Assembly (NCBI RefSeq): GCF_000427365.1
Contig: NZ_KE386488.1
Span: 682,001 to 746,000 of the forward strand
DNA length: 64,000 nt
Reading direction: 5' to 3'
Origin: Rikenella microfusus DSM 15922
Lineage (GTDB): Bacteria > Bacteroidota > Bacteroidia > Bacteroidales > Rikenellaceae
This document shows positions 37,252 to 46,406 of this stretch, one piece after another. The notes under the pieces were generated by a model. It was not told where the DNA came from. It searched no databases and was given only the letters and a program-made list of their open reading frames with translations. Within the stretch, counting starts at the first letter, position 1. Each line of letters starts with the position of its first letter. The position numbers and the translations under genes were made by a program.

Positions 37252-38613
37252 CTACGCCTGCTGCCGTTCCCCGTCGAGCGCCTCGGCAAGGTCGGTGCCG
37301 GCCGGGCTTTGGAACAACCGCAGGCCGAAAATCGGCACGCAGGCGATGACGTATTCGATCACCGACCGCCGCACGGCGTCGAAGACATATTCGTCTTCCG
37401 TATTGTTCGTGAAGGCATAGACTTCGAAACCGATCCCACGGTCGGTCATCTCCGGCTGGTAACGGGCGAAAGTCAGCATTTTGTGGTTCAGCTGCGGGTT
37501 CCGGAAGAGCCAGACTTCGATGTGGGCACGCAGCAGGGCGAGGTTGGTCAGGTGCTGCGGACTGCTCGACCGGGCCAGTTCGATGGCCGCTTTCGATTCG
37601 GAGGCGGTGGCCGGGTCGGTACCGATCCGGTCGAGCAACGCGTCGTCGGCCGGAGCCACGGAACGGACGTCCAGCGGGAACCGGCAGATGAACCGCCGTC
37701 CGCCGCTGGTCTCCATGCAGCGCCAGTTGATAAAGGCTTCCGAAACCATCGAATAGATCGGGATCATCGTCACGGTATTGTCCCAGTTCTGCACTTTGAC
37801 CGAGTTGAGGTTGATGTCCAATACCATCCCGTTCGCCCGTTTGCTGGGCATTTCGATCCAGTCGCCGGGACGCACCATGTCCTGCGCCGACAGCTGGATG
37901 GAGGCTACGAATCCCAGCAGCGTATCGCGGAAAACCAGCGAGAGGACGGCGGCTGCGGCTCCCAATCCGACCAGCAGGCTGGTGGGGTTTTTCTGCATGA
38001 TGTCCGCGACGATCAGGATGGCGGCGACGAAAGCCAGGAAGACTTTGCATATCTGGATATAGCCCTTGATGGAGCGTTTTTGCGCTTCGGGCGAGCGTTG
38101 GTAGGCGTCGTTGAGGGCGTCGAGGATCGAGAAGCAGACGAGCAGCAGGGTGAAAATGATGGCGCATTCGGTGACGATCCGTGCGGCCGTGTTCAGTTCC
38201 GGAGTGAAGCCCCGGAAAAAGGTCTCCAGACCGATCAGCAGCACGCCGAGGGGGGCGAGATAGAGCGCCCGATCGAAAAATTTCCGTTTGTAGAGAATGT
38301 CGCCGATACGATTCTTGTTTCGCTGCACGCGGTATCTGATGAATCTGATCACAAAACGGGAGATGATGAAATCGACGAGCCAGACGGCCAGCGCCAGGCC
38401 CGCGCAGACGGCCAGGAAGGTCAGTCCGTTGCTCCAGCCAGGCCCGATGCCGTGGCTGCCGAGCCATTGCCAGAGGTCTTCCACGACCCAGAATTTGGCC
38501 GCGGGAATATGGGAGGCGGTTTGAAAACGGGTCGCGAGGGTCGAATCGGCGACGGCGAGATGGGCGGTATCGGCGGCGATCATGCCTTGGATCAGCGAGA
38601 ATGGGGTCCACAT
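37252..38613 (-). CDS. MscS-family mechanosensitive channel (YbdG-like)
   Basis: A 453-residue inner-membrane channel with an extended N-terminus carrying several helices (about 55-165), as in YbdG/MscM rather than the short MscS. The pore-lining helix and beta domain follow: LLVGLGAAAAVLSLVFRDTLLGFVASIQL (Gly/Ala-rich TM3) then MVRPGDWIEMPSKRANGMVLDINLNSVKVQNWDNTVTMIPIYSMV. It relieves turgor on osmotic downshock. A parallel frame overlapping the whole gene is a shadow. Confidence 0.93.
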   Translation of the reverse strand: MWTPFSLIQGMIAADTAHLAVADSTLATRFQTASHIPAAKFWVVEDLWQWLGSHGIGPGWSNGLTFLAVCAGLALAVWLVDFIISRFVIRFIRYRVQRNKNRIGDILYKRKFFDRALYLAPLGVLLIGLETFFRGFTPELNTAARIVTECAIIFTLLLVCFSILDALNDAYQRSPEAQKRSIKGYIQICKVFLAFVAAILIVADIMQKNPTSLLVGLGAAAAVLSLVFRDTLLGFVASIQLSAQDMVRPGDWIEMPSKRANGMVLDINLNSVKVQNWDNTVTMIPIYSMVSEAFINWRCMETSGGRRFICRFPLDVRSVAPADDALLDRIGTDPATASESKAAIELARSSSPQHLTNLALLRAHIEVWLFRNPQLNHKMLTFARYQPEMTDRGIGFEVYAFTNNTEDEYVFDAVRRSVIEYVIACVPIFGLRLFQSPAGTDLAEALDGERQQA

Positions 38614-38742
38614 AATCTTATTCTTTTCCGGTGAGGTTTGTTTTCCAGATGAATCGGTCGCACTCCGGGGGGCATCGGGGCGATGCTTCGAAAGGAGAGA
38701 ACGGACGGAAAGCCGGCCATTCGGTCCGGTCTCTGCGGCAGA

Positions 38743-38774
38743 GCGTCAGGGCGGATTCCGGCCCGCCCTGACGC
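38743..38774. other. 12-bp perfect hairpin in the gap upstream of mscS
   Basis: GCGTCAGGGCGG (38743-38754) and its complement (38763-38774). No T-run. It lies 5' of mscS and away from other genes; 38614-39060 otherwise shows no gene or known repeat. Confidence 0.4.
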
Positions 38775-39060
38775 CCGAAACGATACCTGCAAAATTCGGT
38801 CCGATTTTACCGGTGCCGGTCGGTTTCAGAAACAATTCCGGATTTTGACGATACAGTCGGATGTCACAAAAGAGGCGGCTCGTTTACAGTTCCGGCTTCA
38901 TGGCGTTCCGATCCGCACGTTTCTGCATCGCTGTTTCGCGGCCACGGTTCGAAAATACAGCATGAACACAGGGCCGGCAACGAGAAGATGTCATAATCGG
39001 TTTGCTCTGTCTTTAAATTTGTAGTTCTAATTTCGGAACCCCGATTATTTATACCAACAA

Positions 39061-39642
39061 TTTTCACCGACGTTTTTTGGCTCGCACCGGACCTTCCGGA
39101 TGTCCGATCCTCATCATAGATAAAATGCTTTGCGCCTATCCCCGGAAGCCGCAGAGCGGCTTGGACACATAAGCCGGCGATTCGAGAGAATCGCATCCAT
39201 AAAAACCGTACGGTTAAATGGCCGGGACATGTTTTGCGACCTTTAGGTCGCGCGGGCCGCAGCCTCGCCCCGCGGAGGCCCGCTCGCTCGCCAGGCTCGT
39301 TCACGGTCTCCGCAGGCTGCGACCCTCGGCAAATAACCGTACGGTTTATTTCAATGTTCTCCCTTTGTCAGGCCGGAGCCCCCCCGGCGAGCCGACGCTG
39401 CCGGCGAGAGCCATCGGGGTTGGCTTCGCCTTCCTCCTCGCCGTTCGGCAGTGCTAAGCCAGCTTGCACTGCTCTCACCGGCAGCGTCGGTTGCACGAAT
39501 GGCCGAGCGGCGAGGAGGGAAACGAACGAAGCGAAGTTAACGGTTGCAACCTGCGGTCGCGCCTTCGCTGGCTTCGGGTCGCACGAAAGAAAGTGTTCGA
39601 TCCGCCCGTTCATGCGGAACCCTTAGTTAAAACCCTACAATA
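39061..39642. repeat. Palindrome-delimited intergenic repeat block 7
   Basis: Order: beta module (39061-39203, 143 bp), perfect AACCGTACGGTT (39204-39215), alpha module (39216-39334, 119 bp), perfect AACCGTACGGTT (39335-39346), gamma start TTATTTCAATGTTC, then the GACGCTGCCGGCGAGAGC...GAAGTTAACGGTTGCAACC module shared with 10155-10370, ending CATGCGGAACCC and a decayed site AACCCTACAATA (39631). Relative to block 6 read on the other strand, beta has the same orientation while alpha and gamma are inverted. Confidence 0.85.
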
Positions 39643-39650
39643 TGAATGAA

Positions 39651-40433
39651 TCAACCGGCCAACTCTTTATAGATACCGGCGCAGAAAAGCGCGTAATCGT
39701 AACGCACCGGGTCGTCCGGATCGAATTCCCGGAGCGCTGCCGTAACCTCTTCCACCGCTTTCCAGTCGTTCTGCCGGCGCGCGAGCAGTCCCAGCGCACG
39801 CGACGTTTCGGCCGTATGGACATCCAGCGGCAGGTAAAGCGCCGACGCCGGGATCGCGTCGCTCCAGAGGCCAAAATCCACGCCGTTCCCGTCCCGCCGC
39901 ACCATCCATTTCAGATACATGTTGAGCCGCTTGCAGGCCGCCCCTTTGTCCACCGAGGAGAGGTGCCGCATGTGCCTGGGCAGGGGGTTCAGCTCCGGCG
40001 GGAAAAACAACCGCCGGAATTCCGATAAGACTTCGCGCATCTCTCTGTGTCTGAGGAACGACGACCGGAAAAAGCCGCCCAGACCGCCGTGATGCCGGTA
40101 AATCCGTTGCAACGCCCGAACGAAATAGACGAAATCATCGCCGTTGAACGTCCGGTGCACGAAAGGCAGCAGAGCCTCCCAGTCCTCCGGCTCCGACTGG
40201 CAGACGAACTGGTAGGGCGCATCGTCCATCAGTTCCATCATCCGCCGCCCGTTCCGCACGATGGTGGGGCGTTGCCCCCAGGCGATCGTCGCCGCCAGGA
40301 AACCCGCGATCTCGATGTCTTCGGCCCGTTCGTAACGATGCGGCACCGAAACCGGATCGGCATCGATAAAAGCGGCGCAGTTGTATCGGACGCAGAGGCT
40401 GTCCAGGTAATCTTTGATCTCCCGACGTGTCAT
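39651..40433 (-). CDS. TIGR02757 family protein (DUF2400)
   Basis: A 260-residue conserved Bacteroidetes protein of unknown function. The ATG at 40433 gives MTRREIKDYLDSLCVRYN, the usual family start; the frame is open to 40763 without support. Family features: AEDIEIAGFLAATIAWGQR, NPLPRHMRHLSSVDKGAACKRLNMYLKWMVRRD, and IPLDVHTAETSRALGLL-type end (LPLDVHTAETSRALGLL). The RLNMYLKWMVR-D and DVHT elements recall helix-hairpin-helix glycosylase folds, so a nucleic-acid role is possible but unproven. Confidence 0.85.
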   Translation of the reverse strand: MTRREIKDYLDSLCVRYNCAAFIDADPVSVPHRYERAEDIEIAGFLAATIAWGQRPTIVRNGRRMMELMDDAPYQFVCQSEPEDWEALLPFVHRTFNGDDFVYFVRALQRIYRHHGGLGGFFRSSFLRHREMREVLSEFRRLFFPPELNPLPRHMRHLSSVDKGAACKRLNMYLKWMVRRDGNGVDFGLWSDAIPASALYLPLDVHTAETSRALGLLARRQNDWKAVEEVTAALREFDPDDPVRYDYALFCAGIYKELAG

Positions 40434-40519
40434 GACAAAGGTATGTTCGGACCGATAATACGGCCATTCCGGGATGAGGCCGCAGCCACCGTTTTCAGAA
40501 GTCTGTTCGCCGTCCCGGT

Positions 40520-41422
40520 CTATCTCCGGAAACGGAGGAAAACTCCCAGCGGGAGCCGTTTTCCGGCGGCGTCTTCCACATACAGTTCGCCCTGCTGCGC
40601 TGCGGCTCCGGCCGCCTGCGGGAAAGCCGAGTCCGCCAATGTCCGCGCCAGCAACGCCGACAGCCCCATCGAGTAGAGGTTCAGTACCACGAAACAGTTT
40701 TCGCGCTCCAGCAGTTCCGAGCACAGCGAGAGCATCTCCCCGATCTGTTCTTCCAGCACCCATTTTTCGCCGTCGGCCCCCCGGCCGTACGACGGAGGAT
40801 CGAGAATAATCCCGTTGTACCTGCGGGAACGCCTCACCTCCCGGCGGACGAACTTCATCGCGTCTTCCACCACCCAGCGTATGCCTTCCAGGCCCGACGC
40901 TTCCATGTTTTCACGCGACCACGTCACCGTCGGCCGCACCGAATCCACGTGCGTCACCCGCGCTCCCGCCGCGCACGCCGCCAGCGACGCTCCGCCCGTA
41001 TAGGCGAACAGATTCAGCACCTCCGGCCGTTCCGTTCCGCCGGCCCGCAGTTTCAGCACCGTGTCGTAAATGTAATCCCAGTTCGCCGCCTGTTCCGGAA
41101 AAATCCCCACATGCTTGAACGAAGTGAGGCCGAGCCTCATCTTCAGGGAGAGGCCCGCCGCGTTGCGGTAACCGACGAACCACTGCTGGGGCGTTCCCCG
41201 CCTCAGGAGCCATTCGCCCCGCTCGTCGCTGCCTTTGCTTTTGCGGAAGACGGCTCCCGCGCGCGCTTCCCACTCCGCTTCCGGTAACGACGGCCGCCAC
41301 AGGGCCTGCGGCTCCGGCCGCGCCATGACCACTGTTCCGAAACGTTCCAGTTTCCGTCCGTCGCCGCAATCCAGCAGCTCATAATCTTTCCATTGTTCCG
41401 GTGTCAGTAACGACAGCTCCAT
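40520..41422 (-). CDS. Class I SAM-dependent (rRNA-type) methyltransferase
   Basis: A 300-residue methyltransferase of the COG1092/RlmI-RlmK catalytic class. The ATG at 41422 (MELSLLTPEQ) is preferred over a TTG nine codons upstream. SAM-binding motif I is NLFAYTGGASL (137-147), the acidic residue binding the ribose is Asp160 in THVDSV, and motif IV is DPPSYGRG (208-215). It lacks the PUA domain of RlmI. The likely target is 23S rRNA, but the position is unknown. 86 bases separate it from the TIGR02757 gene, so they may share a transcript. Confidence 0.88.
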   Translation of the reverse strand: MELSLLTPEQWKDYELLDCGDGRKLERFGTVVMARPEPQALWRPSLPEAEWEARAGAVFRKSKGSDERGEWLLRRGTPQQWFVGYRNAAGLSLKMRLGLTSFKHVGIFPEQAANWDYIYDTVLKLRAGGTERPEVLNLFAYTGGASLAACAAGARVTHVDSVRPTVTWSRENMEASGLEGIRWVVEDAMKFVRREVRRSRRYNGIILDPPSYGRGADGEKWVLEEQIGEMLSLCSELLERENCFVVLNLYSMGLSALLARTLADSAFPQAAGAAAQQGELYVEDAAGKRLPLGVFLRFRR

Positions 41423-41598
41423 ATTGAAATCGGTTCGGTCTGTGAACAAAAAGACGACTATATCTTAAGTAAAGATAGTACTATTTTACACAACAGGGGA
41501 TGATGGTTTCTGAAAACTTTATGTCGGGCCGTATTTTATCCTGTCGGGACCCGAAGACGCGAGCCGATGACAGGTCATGCGAAATAGCTTATAAATGC

Positions 41599-41970
41599 TT
41601 CGTAGGTTTAATTGCTTTACCCTTCGGCTTCGCACCCATCTCCCGAAGCGGCTCCGCCGTTTGGGGGCTAAAGTCGGCGATTCTCTCGAATCGCATCCAT
41701 AAGAACCGTATGGTTTTAGTTCAGGGTTCCGCATGAACGGGCGGGTCGGACACGTTCTTACGTGCGCTCCGGAGCCAGCGAAGGCCAGACCGAGCTTCGT
41801 GAGGTTACAGCCGCTGAACTTCGCTTCGTTCGCTTCCCTTCTGGCCGGGGGTGGGTTGCTGTTGGTGCCTCGGTTCGGGCTGGTCGCTGACGCGGAAACT
41901 CCAGGTCGGAGATCCTGCAGCATCGTAAGGATCCGCTTCGCAGGATCTGTGCACGATTTTTGGTACATTA
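41599..41970. repeat. Palindrome-delimited intergenic repeat block 8
   Basis: A decayed site (CTTCGTAGGTTTAA, 41599) opens a beta-like module ending GGCGATTCTCTCGAATCGCA, then AACCGTATGGTT (41704-41715), then TTCAGGGTTCCGCATGAACG, the inverse of the end of block 7, and a diverged GGAGCCAGCGAAGGC module. The remainder up to the pirin gene (42073) shows nothing clear. Confidence 0.65.
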
Positions 41971-42072
41971 TATGTACTTATCTAAAAACGGCTGCGGACT
42001 TTGCAAAAACATAGATTAAAAGACGCGCCAGGAGCATTCACCGATAATCAATCGAATAATTTATACACAACC

Positions 42073-42792
42073 ATGAAAACCGTATTGCACAAAGCCTCGA
42101 CCCGGGGATTTTTCGACCACGGGTGGCTCAAGACCCACCACACCTTCAGCTTCGCCGACTACTACGATCCCGAACGGGTCCATTTCGGCGCCCTGCGCGT
42201 ACTTAACGACGACCGTGTCGCTCCCGGCACCGGATTCGGCCTCCATCCCCACAGCAACATGGAAATCGTCACGATCCCCCTGAGCGGTGCGCTGACCCAC
42301 GGCGACAGCATGGGGCACAGCGAAACCATCGGGCACGGCATGATCCAGGTGATGAGCGCCGGGCGCGGTCTGCGCCACAGCGAAATGAACAAAGACCTCA
42401 ACCGCAACGCCGAACTGCTCCAGATATGGGTAATCCCCGACCGCGAGCATGTCGAACCGCGGTACGAAAACGCCGTAATCGCCGACCTGCTCCGTAAGAA
42501 CCGGATCGCAACCATCGTCGAACCTTATCCCGGCAACGGACGGATACCGTGGATCTACCAGCAGGCCTGGTTCTCGATCGGGAAGCTCGAAAAAGGCACC
42601 GAACTGGTCTATCCGTTCCACTCGGACAAGAGCTTCGGCACCTATGTTTTCGTATTGAGCGGCGACATCGAAGCCGCCGGCATCGAACTGTCCGAACGCG
42701 ACGGCCTCGGCGTCAGCGAAACGCAGGAGATTCCCCTGCGGGCCGTCACCGACGCACAGATACTGCTGATCGAAGTGCCGGATATCAGGTAG
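42073..42792 (+). CDS. Pirin family protein
   Basis: A 239-residue bicupin. The ATG at 42073 gives MKTVLHKASTRGFFDHGWLKTHHTFSFADYY, the standard start; the frame is open to 42001 without support. Metal ligands match pirin: His58 and His60 in LHPHSNMEIVT, His102 and Glu104 in RHSEMN. Bacterial pirins (YhhW type) can oxidise quercetin or act as redox-responsive factors; the role here is unknown. Ends in a strong terminator. Confidence 0.93.
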   Translation: MKTVLHKASTRGFFDHGWLKTHHTFSFADYYDPERVHFGALRVLNDDRVAPGTGFGLHPHSNMEIVTIPLSGALTHGDSMGHSETIGHGMIQVMSAGRGLRHSEMNKDLNRNAELLQIWVIPDREHVEPRYENAVIADLLRKNRIATIVEPYPGNGRIPWIYQQAWFSIGKLEKGTELVYPFHSDKSFGTYVFVLSGDIEAAGIELSERDGLGVSETQEIPLRAVTDAQILLIEVPDIR

Positions 42793-42814
42793 TCGTCCGA
42801 ACGCCGATAATCAA

Positions 42815-42856
42815 CCGAGGGGTGCCGTCCTATCCGGACGGCACCCCTCGGTTTTT
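42815..42856 (+). terminator. Terminator of pirin gene, shared with convergent phnW
   Basis: Perfect 16-bp stem CCGAGGGGTGCCGTCC (42815-42830) and complement (42836-42851), followed by TTTTTA on the plus strand. On the minus strand it lies 16 bases after phnW and could also end that transcript. Confidence 0.9.
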
Positions 42857-42871
42857 ACGGTCATAACCGGA

Positions 42872-43978
42872 TTACAACGTCCGGATAATATCCGTCAGTC
42901 GCCGGAAATCGGCCGGGAAGACATCGCCGATATTCCCGATGCGGAACGTGTCGGCCTCCGAAATCTTGCCCGGATAAATCACGAACCCTTCGGCTTTCAG
43001 CTTCTCATAGAAATCGGCGAAATCGAAATCCGCCGACGGATAGAGGAACGAAGTGATGATAGGCGACTGGATATCATCGGCGAGCAGGGTCCGGAATCCC
43101 GCTTCGCGCATCCCATTCACCAGCGTGTCGTGGTTTTCGCGGTAACGAGCGTAACGCGCCGCGACGCCCCCTTCGGCCTTCAGTTCCTGCAAAGCCTGGA
43201 AGAAAGCCCGCACCACGTGGGTCGGCGAAGTGAAACGCCATTTGCCGCCGCCTTTTTCCATCGTCTCCCACTGGTCGTAAATATCCAGCGACAACGACCG
43301 CGAAACGCCTTTGCATTTTTCGAGTTCAGACCGACGGGCAATCACGAAGCAGAAACCGGGTACGCCCTGAATGCACTTGTTGGCGCTGCTGATCAGGAAG
43401 TCGATCCCCAGCCCCCGGATATCGATCGGAATGCCGCCGAAGCTGCTCATCGCATCGACGATCAGCGTCAGCCCCGCCCCTTTCACGATCGGTGCGAGGT
43501 CGGCTACGGGATTCAGGATGCCGGTGGTCGTTTCGCAGTGCACCACCGAAAAATGGGTCGCGTCCGGATTCTCGGCGATCGCCTTTTTCACGATCTCCGG
43601 AGTTACCTGTTCGGTCTCTTTCAAAGCCACGTGCACGTGCGGGATACCCGCATGGCGGGCGATGTCAGCCATACGTTTGCCGTAGGCCCCGTTGCTGACG
43701 ATCAGCAGTTTGTCGGTCGGACGCACGGCGCAGGTGATCGTCGCTTCGACGCCGTAGGTGCCGCTGCCCTGCAACAGGACGGTCGTATAGGTGCCGTCCT
43801 GCGGGTCGAGTCCGGCGATCTCCAGCAACCCTTTGCGCAGCGGGGTCACTACACCGAGGTTATAGTCTTTATCCCACGTGCACCAGTCCTGCAACATGGC
43901 CTGACGGACGGTTTCGGACGTGCTCAGCGGACCGGGGGTCAGCAAAAGGTAGTTTCTCATGGTATTATTCTGTTTCAT
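42872..43978 (-). CDS. phnW: 2-aminoethylphosphonate:pyruvate aminotransferase
   Basis: PLP enzyme that converts 2-aminoethylphosphonate and pyruvate to phosphonoacetaldehyde and alanine. 368 residues from the ATG at 43978; the ATG at 43960 ([15 protein letters not shown]) gives the start most like characterised PhnW. Motifs: [32 protein letters not shown] and the PLP lysine in [15 protein letters not shown] (Lys201 in the long numbering). It follows phnX in the same direction after 90 bases; the pathway context is complete for 2-AEP breakdown. Confidence 0.95.
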   Translation of the reverse strand: MKQNNTMRNYLLLTPGPLSTSETVRQAMLQDWCTWDKDYNLGVVTPLRKGLLEIAGLDPQDGTYTTVLLQGSGTYGVEATITCAVRPTDKLLIVSNGAYGKRMADIARHAGIPHVHVALKETEQVTPEIVKKAIAENPDATHFSVVHCETTTGILNPVADLAPIVKGAGLTLIVDAMSSFGGIPIDIRGLGIDFLISSANKCIQGVPGFCFVIARRSELEKCKGVSRSLSLDIYDQWETMEKGGGKWRFTSPTHVVRAFFQALQELKAEGGVAARYARYRENHDTLVNGMREAGFRTLLADDIQSPIITSFLYPSADFDFADFYEKLKAEGFVIYPGKISEADTFRIGNIGDVFPADFRRLTDIIRTL

Positions 43979-44068
43979 TGTTCTTTCATTGGGGGTTTCC
44001 GCGGTAGCGGTCGGCTCAGCGCCGGACGGCTTTCAGCCGTCGGGGGGGCGGCGCGAGCCGAAATAGTT

Positions 44069-44869
44069 TTAGTACCGGCCTCCTCGCATCCTGGCGTTGA
44101 TCCCTTCGATGCAGGCGGGAAGCTCGGTGATGTCGTCGAGCACGAAATCCGCGCCCGCCGCGATCATCTTCCGGCGCACGGCGGCTTTACGCGCGGCCAG
44201 TTCTCCGGCAGGCATGGCCGCATATTCGGCCTCGTCCAGCCCCAGTTCGTTGCTCCCGGTCACGATCCCGACCGACCACACCTTGGCGTTCAGCCCCTCG
44301 CGGATGTCGGCGATCGTATCGCCTACCTTCACCACGCAGTCCGGCGAGTCGATCGCCAGGTCGATCATATTCTTATAGATCATGTACGGCGCCGGACGGC
44401 CTGCCGGCAACCCGTCCGGCGTCACGAGATTGTCCACCGCGTACCCTTTCGCTGCGGCTGCCGGACGTACCACTTCCATCATGGCTGCGGTAAAGCCGGT
44501 CGTCGAACCCACCTTAAGCCCCTGCGCCCGCAAGGCGGCGAGCGTGTCGATCACGCCGGGAATCGGGTCGGTATATTCGGCCAGCGAAGCGAACAAGTGC
44601 TTTTCGAACGCGGCGTTCATCGCCTTCACATCCTCTTCGTTCCATGCGCGGCCATGCGCGGCGCGGAACTTCGCGTCCACGTCGGCCATTTGCAGGATCG
44701 TCCGGATATGGTCGATCTTGAGCATCCCCATCGGCTCGCGGGCCTGCGCGTAACTGATCTCGATGTTCCACTCCCGGAACATCTTGAGGAATGCCCCCAG
44801 CGGGGCGAAACACCCGAAATCAACGGCCGTCCCGGCCCAGTCCATCACGATAGCCTGTACTTGTTTCAT
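44069..44869 (-). CDS. phnX: Phosphonoacetaldehyde hydrolase (phosphonatase)
   Basis: HAD-superfamily enzyme that cleaves phosphonoacetaldehyde to acetaldehyde and phosphate. 266 residues. The nucleophile is Asp10 in MDWAGTAVD, and the Schiff-base lysine characteristic of phosphonatases is Lys51 in PMGMLKIDH; GSTTGFT and VKVGDTIADIREG are the later HAD motifs. It starts 5 bases after the DUF5690 gene and so is translated from the same message. Confidence 0.96.
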   Translation of the reverse strand: MKQVQAIVMDWAGTAVDFGCFAPLGAFLKMFREWNIEISYAQAREPMGMLKIDHIRTILQMADVDAKFRAAHGRAWNEEDVKAMNAAFEKHLFASLAEYTDPIPGVIDTLAALRAQGLKVGSTTGFTAAMMEVVRPAAAAKGYAVDNLVTPDGLPAGRPAPYMIYKNMIDLAIDSPDCVVKVGDTIADIREGLNAKVWSVGIVTGSNELGLDEAEYAAMPAGELAARKAAVRRKMIAAGADFVLDDITELPACIEGINARMRGGRY

Positions 44870-44874
44870 TGCAA

Positions 44875-46230
44875 TTATCTGTTTGATTCTTTAAGATTCA
44901 AATGCCCGGCGGCAACAGTTATCGGCCGATAGAGATTCACCCCTTGGGGTACGTGCTGTGCAGCCTGCTCCCGGCGGTATCGCCGCAGGATCAGCAGCAA
45001 AGTTACTAAGAATGCGGTTCCGCAGAACACCCCGACGCATCCGGCCAGCATGTTGTAGAAAGCCAGCCAGTCGAGATCGGGCATCGCGAACTCCCGCACC
45101 ATCAGCACGCAAACCGTCCCCGTATAACCGATGGCATCGACCGTCGCGATAAAGAACCCTACGTTTCCTTTGATTCTGAAACAGGCGATAAAGCGGTCGA
45201 AAAAGAGCGTCTGGAACGCCAGATAGCCGATATAAAGGCACAGGCTCTGTATGAACAGCCAGGCGACGGGACTGAGGTTCACCGTATCGTAGCCGAACGA
45301 GATGACCGACATCACGGCGGCCCCGGCCACCACCATAACCAGCAGAACGGTCAGCGCCCGGATATTGTTTTTCACGAATGTCATCAGCGCGAAAAGCACG
45401 AGGATAATGCCCGTAACGATACTGTCCATTTGGGCGAAAAACCAGGATGAATAGCCCGTGGTATCGAAAATATCGACCAGAAAATCCTCTTTTACGTCGC
45501 GCAGCATCACCAGCAGCAGGTTGCCCACGAAAAGCAACGTCAGGATCGGCATGAAACGCCGCAAGATGTCCCGCCGCCCCCGGCCGTCCATCACGATCCG
45601 TTCGCTTTTCTGCCGGATATCCTTTTTGCTGGGCTGCGGCATACGGCTGAGCGTCCAGGCCAGCAGGCAGAGCAGCGGAAAGGCGATGCCTCCGATTACG
45701 GCCGGCATCCAGAATTCGCTGATACCGAGATTGTTCATGGCGAACAGGCCGAGCGACTTGGCCGTGCCGGAACTGACCACTATGCTGATCCCCAGCAGGC
45801 TGGCCAGCAGGTCGGTAAGCCGGCGGCCTTCGATGAAACTGAAAATCACGCCCCACATGCACCCCAGCGCCAGACCGTTGAAAAACATGGCGAACATATT
45901 CCACGGCCGGGGCAGCAGACCGAAAGCGAGCAGGGCGAGTTCGGCCACGAGTCCCATCGATGCGATGAAGGCAAGCCTGCGCGGGCGTTTCAGTTCGGAG
46001 ATGATCTTGATGCCGGCGAATTTGGCGATGAGGTAGCCGACGATCTGGGTCACGGTAACGGCCACTTTATAGTCGATGCCGAAAATTTCCATTCCGTCGA
46101 ACCCGGCGGCGGTATAAGGTTTGCGCAGGGCGTAAACCAACGAATAGCAGAGCAGCGCGGCCCCGCCGCCCCAAAGGACGAACAGGGCGTCGGAAAGCAG
46201 GCGGCGGCTGCGGAGTTGGCGTGCGGTCAT
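44875..46230 (-). CDS. DUF5690 polytopic membrane protein, candidate 2-AEP importer
   Basis: A 451-residue MFS-like protein with about ten to twelve hydrophobic segments, a basic central loop (PSKKDIRQKSERIVMDGRGRRD) between two halves as in major facilitator carriers, and the N-terminal SLVYALRKPYTAAGF. I assign it to DUF5690. It is first in the tight operon with phnX (5-base gap) and phnW, and no PhnCDE, PhnSTUV or other known phosphonate importer is present, so uptake of 2-aminoethylphosphonate is the simplest inferred role. A -7 box lies 32 bases upstream. Confidence 0.75.
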   Translation of the reverse strand: MTARQLRSRRLLSDALFVLWGGGAALLCYSLVYALRKPYTAAGFDGMEIFGIDYKVAVTVTQIVGYLIAKFAGIKIISELKRPRRLAFIASMGLVAELALLAFGLLPRPWNMFAMFFNGLALGCMWGVIFSFIEGRRLTDLLASLLGISIVVSSGTAKSLGLFAMNNLGISEFWMPAVIGGIAFPLLCLLAWTLSRMPQPSKKDIRQKSERIVMDGRGRRDILRRFMPILTLLFVGNLLLVMLRDVKEDFLVDIFDTTGYSSWFFAQMDSIVTGIILVLFALMTFVKNNIRALTVLLVMVVAGAAVMSVISFGYDTVNLSPVAWLFIQSLCLYIGYLAFQTLFFDRFIACFRIKGNVGFFIATVDAIGYTGTVCVLMVREFAMPDLDWLAFYNMLAGCVGVFCGTAFLVTLLLILRRYRREQAAQHVPQGVNLYRPITVAAGHLNLKESNR

Positions 46231-46261
46231 GGCTTGTGGTATAACCTCGTTTTCGATGTTA

Positions 46262-46269
46262 CAAAATTA
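46262..46269 (-). promoter_or_regulatory. -7 box of the phosphonate operon
   Basis: TAATTTTG on the minus strand, 31 bases before the DUF5690 ATG. The -33 region is weak, which would fit an activated promoter, but no regulator gene is adjacent. Confidence 0.45.
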
Positions 46270-46406
46270 TTTCGCCCCTGTTACGCCTGTGTTTCCGCTG
46301 CGTTAAGCCTGTCTGAACTTTAGGTTAAGAGAACATTAAGCCCTCACGGAAGGATATCGGCACGGGAAATTCGTTATTTTAGAAGTGTTTTTAAAACCCG
46401 AACCCA

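Noticed and set aside
42001-42072. Upstream extension of the pirin gene to 42001
   Set aside because: The standard pirin N-terminus starts at 42073, and the extension has no family similarity.
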